From assembly GCA_033791605.1 (NCBI GenBank), contig JASJGJ010000081.1, positions 1-64,000 of the forward strand: a stretch of 64,000 bases of DNA. Reading direction: 5' to 3'. The DNA comes from Porticoccus sp033791605 (lineage in GTDB: Bacteria > Pseudomonadota > Gammaproteobacteria > Pseudomonadales > Porticoccaceae). The notes under the pieces are model-generated. The model saw only the letters and a program-made list of their open reading frames with translations. It was not told the origin of the DNA and did no database searches. How positions within the stretch are numbered: position 1 is the first letter of the stretch; each line of letters opens with the position of its first letter. The position numbers were made by a program, and so were the translations under genes. Below, in pieces: positions 45,508 to 55,164 of the stretch.

Positions 45508-48432
45508 ATGAGTCGAAAACCATTACCTTTGATGCTTCATGAGCAGTGGCTTTTCCGCCGCGAGCATTTTGAACATCTGGCTTCTCCAGAGCTGTCCAGA
45601 TGGTTAGAGAGAGTGCTTAGTGATGACGATAGCTTCTCTTCTGATATAAAGCTGGTTTGGAGTTGCAGTGAATTCGTTGCTTCAACATGTAGTACGAATC
45701 CAGAAATGTTTCAGCAGTTGATTGATTCGGGTGATTTGGATGTTTGTTATTCCCCTGCTTCTATGGCTGAACGCCTGTCTGCACAGCTTGTAGAGACTAA
45801 GACCGAAGAAGATCTACTGCGGCAGTTGCGCAGGTTCCGTGCTCGAGAAATGGTGCGGATAGTCTGGCGAGATTTTATTAGAGCGGCTGATTTGGAGGAA
45901 ACAACGGCAGATATGACTCTGCTCGCAGAGGCTTGTTTGCAGGGCTCGATCGATTTTCTCTATCCCCGAGCTTGTGAGGACTGGGGTACCCCCGTTAACG
46001 CCAGTGGTGAACCACAGAAAATGGTGGTGCTTGGCATGGGAAAAATGGGTGCCTGGGAGCTCAATGTCTCTTCTGATATTGATTTGATTTTTTCCTACCC
46101 CGAGGGTGGTGAAACTCAGGGTGGCAAACGCAGTTTTAGTAATCAGGAGTTTTTTGTTCGGCTAGGGCAAAAGTTGATTAAGGCGTTGGATGTCCGTAAT
46201 GCCGATGGGTTTGTATTTCGTGTGGATATGAGATTGCGGCCTTATGGGCAAAGTGGTGCATTAATTCTTAATTTTGATGCCATGGAGGAGTACTACCAAA
46301 CACAGGGTCGGGAGTGGGAGCGTTATGCCATGATCAAGGCGCGCGTGGTGGCGGGGGACCGTGAGGCTGGAGCTAAGCTTATGGCCATGTTGCGGCCATT
46401 TACTTATCGAAAATATATTGATTTTAGTGCCATTGAATCTCTGCGTGATATGAAAGGGCTTATTAATCGAGAGGTACAGCGAAAAGGAATTTCTGGGGAT
46501 GTAAAGCGTGGTGCCGGTGGTATTCGGGAGGTGGAATTTGTCGCTCAAGCTTTCCAGCTCATCCGGGGCGGCCGTGATGTTCGTTTTCAGGCGCAGGCAT
46601 TAAAGGAGGTGCTGGCGTTACTAGGTGAGGAAGCGCTGTTGCCCGCTAGCGATGTTGAAACGCTTTACCAGAGCTATACCTTCTTACGCAATGTTGAGCA
46701 TGCTTTACAGGGTTGGCAGGATAAGCAAACCCAAATGCTTCCCGATGAAGAATGGGGGCAGATTCGGCTGGCTTACCTGCTTGGCTTTGATAGCTGGGAT
46801 GAATTTTTTGCCAGCTTAGAAGTTCATCGAGCATTTGTCAGGAAAATATTTGAAGATGTAATTGCTGATGAGCATCAAGAGGCTGCAAGTGATGCTGTTG
46901 GCGAAGATATTCAAAATGCACGACATGTCTGGCTGAGTTGTGGCGACGATAGTTTGGAGTGTTGCGAGCTTGAAGACTTGGGCTATTGCCAGCCAGATCA
47001 GGCGATGGCTGTTATTCGAACCCTACACAATAGCCGGTCAGTTCTGGCTATGGCCTCAGATACCCGGGTTCGCCTTGATGATTTAATGCCACGACTCATT
47101 GTTGCCTGCGCTACGCTGGGTAATGACGCTGAAACTCTGGGTCGAGTTTTACAGTTAGTGGAGTCCGTTGCTCGTCGTAGTGCCTATCTTGTACTTTTGA
47201 AAGAAAATCCTATGGCGTTACACACTACCGTCAAGCTTTGTGCTGCTAGCCCATGGATTGCTGAGCAGTTGTCCCGGTATCCGGCATTATTAGATGAGCT
47301 ACTTGATAGTCGAACACTTTTTTCCTTGCCCAATAGAAGTGAGCTGGAAGACGAGCTTCGACAGCAATTGTTGCGTGTTCCAGAAGATGATCTGGAAGCG
47401 CAGATGGAGGTGCTTCGTTACTTTCAGCGTTCCCATAGCTTGCATGTCGCCGCTTGTGAGGTGGAGGATATTCTGCCCTTGATGAAGGTGAGTGATTATC
47501 TCACTTGGTTGGCTGAGGCTATTTTGAACCATGTATTGGAAATAGCCTGGGAGCAGATGGTGGATCGTTATGGTCATCCTGGAAGGGAGAGTGAAAGTGG
47601 TGATAAGCCTGGATTCTTGATTCTGGGTTACGGCAAGCTTGGTGGGATTGAATTAGGGCATGGCTCTGATCTTGATTTGGTTTTTTTGCATGATGCCAAT
47701 CCCAATAAGGCAACCGATGGCGATCGAAGCATCGACAATGCCACATTTTTTATGCGTCTGGGGCAGCGGGTTATTCATATTTTGACCACTCAAATGAGTT
47801 CTGGCGCGCTCTATGAAGTCGATATGCGCCTCAGGCCATCGGGTAACTCGGGTATGTTGGTCTCTTCTTTGGTGGGGTTTGAGAAGTATCAGCTAGAAGA
47901 AGCATGGACATGGGAGCATCAGGCATTAGTTCGGGCTAGGCCCGTGGCTGGCCCCGAAAAACTGTCAAAGGCTTTTCAGGAAACACGCCGTCGAGTGCTT
48001 TGTCAGAAGCGTGAGCATGTGCAGTTGCTAGAAGATGTCATTGGCATGCGAAATAAAATGCGGACCCATCTAGGCAGTCATAAAATGATTTCTGATAAAA
48101 AGGCAGCCGAAAGTGGGAGTGTTTTCAGTCTTAAGCAGGACGCTGGAGGTATCGTTGACATCGAATTTATGGTTCAATTTGCGGTCTTGGATCGATCCCA
48201 TGAAATTCCCGAGTTAACCCGTTGGAGCGATAATATTCGTATCCTTGTATGTCTAGAGGAGGGTGGGGTTATATCGGCGGAAGATGCGGAGTTTTTGACG
48301 AGAGCTTATAAAAATTACCGCTCTGTCGGGCATCGTTTGCAGCTACAAAAATTGCCTGTTGTGGTAGCTGCCTCTGAATTTAGTGTTGAGCGCGAGCAGG
48401 TCTCGTCAGTTTGGCGAAAGCTGCTGGTCTAG
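45508..48432 (+). CDS. glnE: Glutamine synthetase adenylyltransferase/adenylyl-removing enzyme
   Basis: GlnE adenylylates and de-adenylylates glutamine synthetase in response to PII and glutamine. The 974-residue protein has two nucleotidyltransferase domains. The N-terminal removase has GKMGAWELNVSSDIDLIFSY near 180-195. The C-terminal transferase has GYGKLGGIELGHGSDLDLVF near 705-725. A regulatory middle region lies between them. The length is close to E. coli (946). The glnE-ilvE-waaF order is the same as in Pseudomonas aeruginosa. Confidence 0.96.
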   Translation: MSRKPLPLMLHEQWLFRREHFEHLASPELSRWLERVLSDDDSFSSDIKLVWSCSEFVASTCSTNPEMFQQLIDSGDLDVCYSPASMAERLSAQLVETKTEEDLLRQLRRFRAREMVRIVWRDFIRAADLEETTADMTLLAEACLQGSIDFLYPRACEDWGTPVNASGEPQKMVVLGMGKMGAWELNVSSDIDLIFSYPEGGETQGGKRSFSNQEFFVRLGQKLIKALDVRNADGFVFRVDMRLRPYGQSGALILNFDAMEEYYQTQGREWERYAMIKARVVAGDREAGAKLMAMLRPFTYRKYIDFSAIESLRDMKGLINREVQRKGISGDVKRGAGGIREVEFVAQAFQLIRGGRDVRFQAQALKEVLALLGEEALLPASDVETLYQSYTFLRNVEHALQGWQDKQTQMLPDEEWGQIRLAYLLGFDSWDEFFASLEVHRAFVRKIFEDVIADEHQEAASDAVGEDIQNARHVWLSCGDDSLECCELEDLGYCQPDQAMAVIRTLHNSRSVLAMASDTRVRLDDLMPRLIVACATLGNDAETLGRVLQLVESVARRSAYLVLLKENPMALHTTVKLCAASPWIAEQLSRYPALLDELLDSRTLFSLPNRSELEDELRQQLLRVPEDDLEAQMEVLRYFQRSHSLHVAACEVEDILPLMKVSDYLTWLAEAILNHVLEIAWEQMVDRYGHPGRESESGDKPGFLILGYGKLGGIELGHGSDLDLVFLHDANPNKATDGDRSIDNATFFMRLGQRVIHILTTQMSSGALYEVDMRLRPSGNSGMLVSSLVGFEKYQLEEAWTWEHQALVRARPVAGPEKLSKAFQETRRRVLCQKREHVQLLEDVIGMRNKMRTHLGSHKMISDKKAAESGSVFSLKQDAGGIVDIEFMVQFAVLDRSHEIPELTRWSDNIRILVCLEEGGVISAEDAEFLTRAYKNYRSVGHRLQLQKLPVVVAASEFSVEREQVSSVWRKLLV

Positions 48433-48554
48433 CATGTTAATGGTAGTAGGCCGTTCTGCTGAGCGCCTGTATCAGTGTGTTGTTTTTAGAAAGGTTTGAT
48501 TTTTCAAGCCTATTAGATAGGTCTTTAAGTAGATAGATTTTTAGGAGATGTTAG

Positions 48555-49484
48555 ATGTCTTTTGCCGATCGTGATGGCTACATCTGGTTTGATGGTGAGA
48601 TGGTTCCCTGGCGGGAAGCTAAAGTTCATGTGTTAACTCACACACTTCATTATGGTATGGGGGTGTTTGAGGGTGTTCGCGCCTATGAAACCCAGGATCA
48701 GGGCCCTGCTATTTTTCGCTTGCAAGATCATACCGACCGGTTGTTTCGTTCTGCGAAAATCATGGGTATGGATATGCCCTTTAGCAAAGAAGTGCTGAAT
48801 GAAGCTCAAAAGCTGGTGGTTCGTGAAAACAATTTACACGAAGCCTATTTGCGACCGATGGCATTCTTGGGTTCAGAGGGAATGGGGTTGCGTGCGGATG
48901 GGCTTAAAACCCATGTCATTGTGGCGGCTTGGAACTGGCCTTCTTATATGTCTCCTGAGGCATTGGAGCAGGGCATTAAAATTCGCACGTCCTCCTATAC
49001 TCGTCACCATGTGAATATCTCCATGACGAAAGCGAAAGCGAATGGCAACTACATTAACTCTATGTTGGCATTACGTGAGGCGTTGGACTCTGGTTGTGAA
49101 GAGGCGCTATTGCTTGACCCAGAAGGTTTTGTTGCAGAAGGTAGTGGCGAAAATATTTTTGTGGTGCGTGATGGCGTACTTTATACCCCAGAGCTTACCT
49201 CTTGTCTGGATGGCATTACCCGTAAAACGGTTATGCAGTTGGCAGAAAATGATGGTTACAAGGTGGTAGAGAAGCGCATTACTCGTGACGAAGTGTATAT
49301 AGCTGATGAGGCCTTTTTCACGGGTACCGCTGCGGAGGTTTTGCCTATCAGAGAGCTGGACGGACGAGTTTTGGGTAGCGGAAAACGTGGTCCGATTACT
49401 GAGTTACTACAGTCACAGTATTTTGATTTGGTGCGTGGCCGGAGAGCCGAGCATTCGGCATGGCTGGCACCTGTGGGACAGTAA
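48555..49484 (+). CDS. ilvE: Branched-chain amino acid aminotransferase
   Basis: IlvE makes valine, leucine and isoleucine from their keto acids using PLP. The 309-residue fold-type IV transaminase has the PLP lysine at about 161 within TKAKANGNY and the phosphate-binding GFVAEGSGENIFVV segment. The start has an AGGAGAT site. It shares the branched-chain pathway with ilvD of this window but is linked to the LPS genes downstream only by position. Confidence 0.95.
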   Translation: MSFADRDGYIWFDGEMVPWREAKVHVLTHTLHYGMGVFEGVRAYETQDQGPAIFRLQDHTDRLFRSAKIMGMDMPFSKEVLNEAQKLVVRENNLHEAYLRPMAFLGSEGMGLRADGLKTHVIVAAWNWPSYMSPEALEQGIKIRTSSYTRHHVNISMTKAKANGNYINSMLALREALDSGCEEALLLDPEGFVAEGSGENIFVVRDGVLYTPELTSCLDGITRKTVMQLAENDGYKVVEKRITRDEVYIADEAFFTGTAAEVLPIRELDGRVLGSGKRGPITELLQSQYFDLVRGRRAEHSAWLAPVGQ

Positions 49485-49562
49485 TGCCTAGGTCGTTTCG
49501 GAGGCTCTGTAGTATCTAAAAAGGTATCTGAACACAGTCATCTGAAAATAGACAGCAAGCAT

Positions 49563-50642
49563 ATGGCATCTGAACAGAACACATCAGAAACTGAAGCACC
49601 TGAAAAAAGAGTGTTGATTATTGGGCCGTCATGGGTTGGAGACATGGTGATGGCCCAGTCGCTGTTTATTCTTCTTAAACAGCAGAATCCGAACGTTGTT
49701 ATTGATGTGTTGGCTCCTGGCTGGAGCCGACCGATTATTGCTCGAATGCCCGAAATCAGGCGTGCCATTGAAATGCCTGTTGGTCATGGCAGCCTGATGT
49801 GGTCGATACGACGAAAAATTGGCTGTGAATTGCGAGCAGAAAATTACCATCAGGCAATTGTGTTGCCCAATTCATTCAAGTCTGCACTGATCCCTTGGTT
49901 TGCCAGCATTCCTCAGCGCACCGGTTGGAAGGGTGAGATGCGTTATGGCTTACTCAATGATCTTCGTAGTTTAGATAAGCAACGTTATCCCATGATGGTG
50001 CAGCGTTTTGATGCGCTGGCTTATCCTGAAGGCGAAGATCTGGCGGAAAAGCTTCCCGCGCCAGATTTACATGCAGATATTAAGCGTGTGCCGGTATTGC
50101 GCCAGCAGTTTGGTTTGACGAGTGAGCGTAAAATATTGGCCTTGTGTCCGGGGGCAGAATTTGGTCCTGCCAAGCGATGGCCTGAGCAGCATTATGCCGC
50201 TGTAGCGGCTCAAAAAATTGCCGAAGGTTGGCAAGTCTGGTTGTTGGGTTCTGGTAAAGACCAGCCTGTCACTGAATCAATTATTCATTTGTTACCTCAG
50301 GACGATCAGCAATACAGCTTCAATTTGGCCGGAGTGACTCAGCTTGAGGATGCGATTGATTTATTGTCTGTTGCTGATGCGGTGGTCAGCAATGACTCTG
50401 GATTGATGCATATATCTGCCGCGTTAAATCGCCCGTTGGTGGTGATTTATGGTTCTACTTCTCCGGCGTTTACTCCGCCACTAAATGAGCAGGTGGCTGT
50501 TCTTTCTATTCCTGTAGATTGCGGGCCCTGTTTTAAGCGCGAATGCCCGCTTGATCCTGCGACGTCTGTCCCGATGAAATGTCTAAACGACGTATCCCCT
50601 GAGCGGGCAATTGTGGCATTGTCAGAGCTGGTTCCAAATTAA
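49563..50642 (+). CDS. waaF: ADP-heptose:LPS heptosyltransferase II
   Basis: WaaF adds the second L-glycero-D-manno-heptose to the LPS inner core. The 359-residue GT9 enzyme has the N-terminal LIIGPSWVGDMVMAQSLF motif, LCPGAEFGPAKRWP and SNDSGLMHISAALNRPLVV. It acts at the cytoplasmic face of the inner membrane. Its stop overlaps the start of waaC (TAATG). It opens the LPS core operon. Confidence 0.95.
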   Translation: MASEQNTSETEAPEKRVLIIGPSWVGDMVMAQSLFILLKQQNPNVVIDVLAPGWSRPIIARMPEIRRAIEMPVGHGSLMWSIRRKIGCELRAENYHQAIVLPNSFKSALIPWFASIPQRTGWKGEMRYGLLNDLRSLDKQRYPMMVQRFDALAYPEGEDLAEKLPAPDLHADIKRVPVLRQQFGLTSERKILALCPGAEFGPAKRWPEQHYAAVAAQKIAEGWQVWLLGSGKDQPVTESIIHLLPQDDQQYSFNLAGVTQLEDAIDLLSVADAVVSNDSGLMHISAALNRPLVVIYGSTSPAFTPPLNEQVAVLSIPVDCGPCFKRECPLDPATSVPMKCLNDVSPERAIVALSELVPN

Positions 50643-51703
50643 TGCCTAGGGTGCTGGTTGTTAAAACGTCATCCCTTGGTGATGTGATTCATACGCTGCC
50701 CGCGCTGACAGACGCTGTTCGTGCTGTTCCTGGTGTAGTATTTGATTGGGTCGTAGAGCAGGGTTTTTCCGAGGTGCCCAGTTGGCACCCTGCGGTTGAT
50801 CGAGTGATACCTGTTGCTGTGAGACGTTGGCGTAAACATCCTCTTCAAGCTCGGTTGTCTGGTGAGTGGGCCGAATTTAAGGAACAAGTGGGTTGTTATC
50901 AGTACGATGCCGTTATTGATGCTCAGGGTTTATTGAAAAGTGCCTGGCTATCCCGGTATGCGAAGGGTGAGCGCTTTGGACTTGATAAGTACTCTGCACG
51001 TGAGCCTTTGGCGTCACATTTTTATCAACACCCCATCAATGTGCCCAAGGGGCAGCATGCAGTTGAAAGGGTGCGTCAGTTATTTTCTCAAACATTGGGG
51101 TATTCGTTAAGTGATCAGCTAGGCGAGTACAGTCTCGCTTTTAAATCTGATCGACAAAAGTCAGTGGTGTTGTTGCACGGTACGACATGGGCATCGAAGC
51201 ATTGGCCTGAAGCGTCATGGGTTGAGTTAGGCTCTTTGTTGCGCGAGGCTGGATATCGAGTGCAATTGCCTTGGGGTGATGAGACGGAGAAGTCTCGAGC
51301 AGAACGTATCGCCGAGCAGTCTGGTGCCGAGGTGCTGCCTAAAATGTCTCTCACTGAGTTGGCGTCATTGTTGTCGGCATCAGCAGGTTGTATTTCGGTT
51401 GATACGGGTCTTGGCCATTTGGCGGCCGCTGTTGATACGCCGACATTGGCTTTGTTCGGCCCGACTAACGCTGCACTTACGGGGTTTTATGGTGTGAACC
51501 AGAAAAGCTTGCAGTCGACATTTCATTGCGCGCCCTGTTTGTCTCGAACCTGTCGATATCAGCTGGCGCCGGAAGGATTTTCCCCCTGTTTTGATGAACT
51601 GTCGGCAAGCAAAGTGTTTAGTGTTTTTGCTCAATTAATCACAGACGCCGTGGGTTCAGATGAGCGTGTCACTAAATGCTGCACAAAGGATGACTGCGAG
51701 TGA
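50642..51703 (+). CDS. waaC: ADP-heptose:LPS heptosyltransferase I
   Basis: WaaC adds the first heptose to Kdo of the LPS inner core. The 353-residue GT9 protein has VVKTSSLGDVIHTLPALTDA at its N-terminus, VLLHGTTWASKHWPE, and SVDTGLGHLAAAVDTPTLAL in the C-terminal half. It is translationally coupled to waaF in front, and to waaG behind through a GTGA overlap. Complete and typical. Confidence 0.95.
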   Translation: MPRVLVVKTSSLGDVIHTLPALTDAVRAVPGVVFDWVVEQGFSEVPSWHPAVDRVIPVAVRRWRKHPLQARLSGEWAEFKEQVGCYQYDAVIDAQGLLKSAWLSRYAKGERFGLDKYSAREPLASHFYQHPINVPKGQHAVERVRQLFSQTLGYSLSDQLGEYSLAFKSDRQKSVVLLHGTTWASKHWPEASWVELGSLLREAGYRVQLPWGDETEKSRAERIAEQSGAEVLPKMSLTELASLLSASAGCISVDTGLGHLAAAVDTPTLALFGPTNAALTGFYGVNQKSLQSTFHCAPCLSRTCRYQLAPEGFSPCFDELSASKVFSVFAQLITDAVGSDERVTKCCTKDDCE

Positions 51704-52854
51704 AGTTAGCATTTTGTTTATACAAATATTTTCCTTTTGGGGGAATGCAGCGCAACTTTCTTAAGATCGCCAGTGAATGTCATCGCCGAGGACATCAGGT
51801 TGTGGTGTATACGCTGAGCTGGCAGGGTGAGCCTCCGGACTGGTTGGAGGTTGTACTTGTACCTGTGACAGCAATGACTGCGCCAAAAAAATATCGAAAA
51901 TTTTCTCGCTGGCTTGAGCAGAACTTAGAACGCAATACGGTGGATGTGGTTGTGGGGTTTAATAAAATGCCTAGGCTCGATGTCTACTACTGCGGTGACC
52001 CGTGTTTTGAGTACAAGTCTCTTCATTTACGCCGTTGGTGGTATCGCTTTACTGGTCGTTATCGTCACTTTGCTAAATACGAAAAGGCCGTATTTGGCCG
52101 TGGTCAGAAAGTGGATATTCTTATGTTTTCTCCTGTACAGGAAGCGTTATTTCAACGATTTTATAGTACTGAGAGCTCTCGCGTGACAATGTTGCCGCCA
52201 GGTATCAGCCGTGATCGCTGTGCTCCCGAGAATGCCGATGATGTTCGTGAGGATTTCCGGCGAGAATTTGAGTTGGATGGCCATGATCTTTTACTGTTGC
52301 AAATAGGCTCTGGTTTTCGTACCAAGGGTCTCGATCGCACGTTACGAGGGATCGCGGCATTGCCATCTGAGTTGCAAAGCCGAACAAAACTTTATGTGAT
52401 TGGGCAGGATGATCCGGCAGAATTTAAATCATTGGCGAAGAGTCTAGGTGTGGATCATCGGGTCACCTTTTTCTCCGGGCGTGATGACGTTCCACGGTTT
52501 TTACAAGGTGCAGATTTACTGATACACCCATCCTATGCCGAGAACACTGGAGGGGTAATACTCGAAGCTGTCGTGGCGGGCTTGCCAGTTCTGGTTACGG
52601 ATGTCTGTGGTTATGCGCACTATGTGGAAGAGGCAAACGCGGGGGAGTTGATAGTGTCGCCCTATAGCCAGCAGGCATTTGATCGTAAGCTAGAGAAAAT
52701 GTTGCTGGAAGATAAAGCGAAATGGCGTGAAAATGGCCTCAATTTTTCGAAACATGCAGATATCTACAATATGCCGATAAAAGCTGCCGATGTGATTGAG
52801 CAGGTACTTGAAAGAAAAAACCGCACTAGCAGTGCTTTGGGTAAGTCCGAATGA
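51700..52854 (+). CDS. waaG: LPS core glycosyltransferase WaaG
   Basis: WaaG transfers the first hexose to heptose II of the core. It is glucosyltransferase I in E. coli, and the Pseudomonas enzyme uses GalN. The 384-residue GT4 protein has a GT-B fold with the N-terminal KYFPFGGMQRNFLKIA and the C-terminal E-X7-E region YAENTGGVILEAVVAG around 280-295. It starts at a GTG that overlaps the waaC stop and ends in an ATGA overlap with waaP. The actual sugar donor is not predictable. Confidence 0.94.
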   Translation: MKLAFCLYKYFPFGGMQRNFLKIASECHRRGHQVVVYTLSWQGEPPDWLEVVLVPVTAMTAPKKYRKFSRWLEQNLERNTVDVVVGFNKMPRLDVYYCGDPCFEYKSLHLRRWWYRFTGRYRHFAKYEKAVFGRGQKVDILMFSPVQEALFQRFYSTESSRVTMLPPGISRDRCAPENADDVREDFRREFELDGHDLLLLQIGSGFRTKGLDRTLRGIAALPSELQSRTKLYVIGQDDPAEFKSLAKSLGVDHRVTFFSGRDDVPRFLQGADLLIHPSYAENTGGVILEAVVAGLPVLVTDVCGYAHYVEEANAGELIVSPYSQQAFDRKLEKMLLEDKAKWRENGLNFSKHADIYNMPIKAADVIEQVLERKNRTSSALGKSE

Positions 52855-53666
52855 AGTTATTTTTGGCCGAGCCTTTTGCGTCAAAGTGGGGACATAGTGA
52901 TCCTTTTGAGGCGGCTTTTTCACTGACAGGTGAAACCTATCGGGATATGGGGGATCGATGCACAACGCGTTTTGTGTTTGACGGCAAGCCCTATTTTGTC
53001 AAAACCCATGCGGGTGTTGGTGTGGGCGAAATTCTGAAAAATTTGCTTTATCTGCGTATGCCTGTACTCGGGGCTGAAAATGAATATGAGGCCATTGGTC
53101 GGCTCAATGAGCTGGGTGTGGAAACTATGACGGCGGCAGCTTTTGGCCGCGACGGTTGGAATCCGGCCAGTGAGAAGTCTTTTTTGATTACTGAGGCTTT
53201 GGAGCCCACTGAACCATTGGATGAATACTGTAGTCCTGAGGTGTTATCCGCGATGGGTGTGTCTGAGCGACGCTCATTAGTTAGGCGGTTGGCAAAAATT
53301 TCCCGTACGCTGCATGACAGCGGTGTTAATCATCGTGATTATTATCTCTGCCACTTCTTACTCGATACATCTGATCGTTATAATGATGTGGCTGTGTCCG
53401 AACGGCCAATTTATTTGATTGATTTGCATCGGGTACAACTCCGAAAACGAACCCCTAGACGCTGGCGGCATAAGGATTTGTCGGCGCTGTATTACTCGGC
53501 ACGGCGCGTTGGGTTTGATCGGCGTGATGTGCTCTGTTTTATTCGAGAATATAAAGAGCAACCGTTACGTAAAGCGCTCGACGAAGGCCGAGGTTTTTGG
53601 CAGTCAGCTGCTATTGGTGCCGACAAACTTCATGCTAAGGGTATTCGTAAGGGGTACCACCGTTAA
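52851..53666 (+). CDS. waaP: LPS core heptose I kinase
   Basis: WaaP phosphorylates heptose I of the LPS inner core, which stabilises the outer membrane; it is essential in Pseudomonas aeruginosa. The 271-residue protein kinase-like fold has the catalytic aspartate at 163 in GVNHRDYYLCHFLLD, the position reported for the P. aeruginosa enzyme, and the metal-binding aspartate in YLIDLHRVQL. It overlaps waaG by four bases. Complete. Confidence 0.94.
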   Translation: MKLFLAEPFASKWGHSDPFEAAFSLTGETYRDMGDRCTTRFVFDGKPYFVKTHAGVGVGEILKNLLYLRMPVLGAENEYEAIGRLNELGVETMTAAAFGRDGWNPASEKSFLITEALEPTEPLDEYCSPEVLSAMGVSERRSLVRRLAKISRTLHDSGVNHRDYYLCHFLLDTSDRYNDVAVSERPIYLIDLHRVQLRKRTPRRWRHKDLSALYYSARRVGFDRRDVLCFIREYKEQPLRKALDEGRGFWQSAAIGADKLHAKGIRKGYHR

Positions 53667-53726
53667 TGTTGCGTACTGATACTGAAAGTCATGACGTTAT
53701 AAGGTCTGCCGCAAGGAGAGCTTGGG

Positions 53727-55139
53727 GTGGCTGAACAATTATCTCTACAGGATCTTCGGCGTGCTGAAACAATACCGTTCATACCTTTTCAATTAGAGGT
53801 TCCAGGAAAAGAGCCCCTGGTGTGTGAAGAGGTTTATCGGCATTTGCCCGGTAAACGCTTGGCGTTCCGGGCACACTGGGCTGGCGCAAAGGTATTGGTA
53901 AAGTTATTTTTTGAGCGTAAATATCTTGACCGTGAGCGAGCGGGTCTGGAAGCGATCATTGAGGCTGGGGTTCCTTGTCCGCAAGAGGTCTGGAGTTTAG
54001 TGGATGAAGGGGGTGGTTATTTTCTTGCGACTGAGTTTTTGGACGATGCTGCGACAATACAGGATTGTTATAAAGGGTTGTCCCTGCAACAAATAAAACC
54101 TCTACTACGTGATGCTCTTTGTCTGATTGGTCAGTTGCATCGGTCAGGCAGTATGCAGGCGGATATCCACTTGGATAATTTTTTGTTGAGTAGGGGGAAG
54201 CTTTTTGTTATCGATGGTGGTGGTGTTGAGCCCCTAGATTCTCCGCTGGATAATTTGGCACTGTTCTTTGCGCAGATGATTCCTGACTATGATGACTTGG
54301 TGTCAGGTGTAATTGATTCTTATGGTGAGGGCGCGCCTTCGGTGGAGAATTTGCTCCCTGCAATCATTCGGATGCGGGAGCAGCGGATAAAAAATTACCT
54401 AGCTAAAACCACACGCTCTTGTACGCAGTTTAAAGTGACAAAAACACCCCATTTTTTTGTTGCTATTGAGAGGAGCTTCGAGAGCGAAAGATTAAGCCGG
54501 ATAATGCGGGAGCCCGAAGTAGCTCTTGGACAAGCTCAATTTCTTAAGCGTGGTAATACCTCTACGGTTGTGAAGATTAAGGGTAGTGCCGATGACTGGG
54601 TATTAAAGCGTTATAACATTAAAAATTTTTGGCACGGATTAAGCCGTTGTTTTCGGCCAAGCCGAGCTTGGGTTTCCTGGAAAAGTGCCCATCGGTTAGA
54701 ATTGCTGGGTATTGCTACGCCGAAGCCGGTTGCCATACGTGAAAATCGCAGCGGGCCGTTGCGCCGTGAAGCGTATTTGATCACAGAATGTGTGGAAGGT
54801 TATGACCTTCAAACGTGGTTGCTGAAATCAAAGGATGTACAGGTGCCTGAGTGGTTGGACCACCAGGTGTGCCGCTTGTTTGATATTCTTTGGATTAGTC
54901 GGGTCAGTCACGGTGATATGAAAGCGACGAACTTTATCGTGACAGGTGAGACGCTTCAGGTGATTGATCTGGATGCCGTGAAATGGCATGGCTCCAATAA
55001 GCCCTTTATAAAAGCCTATGGTGGTGACTTGCAGCGGTTTATGGATAACTGGCAAGGCAATACTTGGTTGCATTTTGAACAATTGCTGCGTCCCCTAGCA
55101 GAACGGGCTGACGTTAGCCTCAAAAATAAGAAAGTTTAA
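53727..55139 (+). CDS. Two-domain LPS core kinase-like protein
   Basis: This is a 470-residue protein with two kinase-like folds in tandem, probably acting on LPS core sugars. The first domain has catalytic Asp146 and Asn151 (MQADIHLDNFLL) and Asp163 (VIDGGG). The second has Asp397 and Asn402 (SHGDMKATNF) and Asp413 (VIDLDAVKW). Both appear competent. It starts at a GTG with AAGGAG upstream, 60 bases after waaP. From memory it resembles the double-kinase PA5006 type of Pseudomonas core loci. The single-domain kinases normally between waaP and it (WapP and WapQ) are absent here. Confidence 0.82.
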   Translation: MAEQLSLQDLRRAETIPFIPFQLEVPGKEPLVCEEVYRHLPGKRLAFRAHWAGAKVLVKLFFERKYLDRERAGLEAIIEAGVPCPQEVWSLVDEGGGYFLATEFLDDAATIQDCYKGLSLQQIKPLLRDALCLIGQLHRSGSMQADIHLDNFLLSRGKLFVIDGGGVEPLDSPLDNLALFFAQMIPDYDDLVSGVIDSYGEGAPSVENLLPAIIRMREQRIKNYLAKTTRSCTQFKVTKTPHFFVAIERSFESERLSRIMREPEVALGQAQFLKRGNTSTVVKIKGSADDWVLKRYNIKNFWHGLSRCFRPSRAWVSWKSAHRLELLGIATPKPVAIRENRSGPLRREAYLITECVEGYDLQTWLLKSKDVQVPEWLDHQVCRLFDILWISRVSHGDMKATNFIVTGETLQVIDLDAVKWHGSNKPFIKAYGGDLQRFMDNWQGNTWLHFEQLLRPLAERADVSLKNKKV

Positions 55140-55164
55140 TTGTGTTTAATAAGAAGGTTTAACT

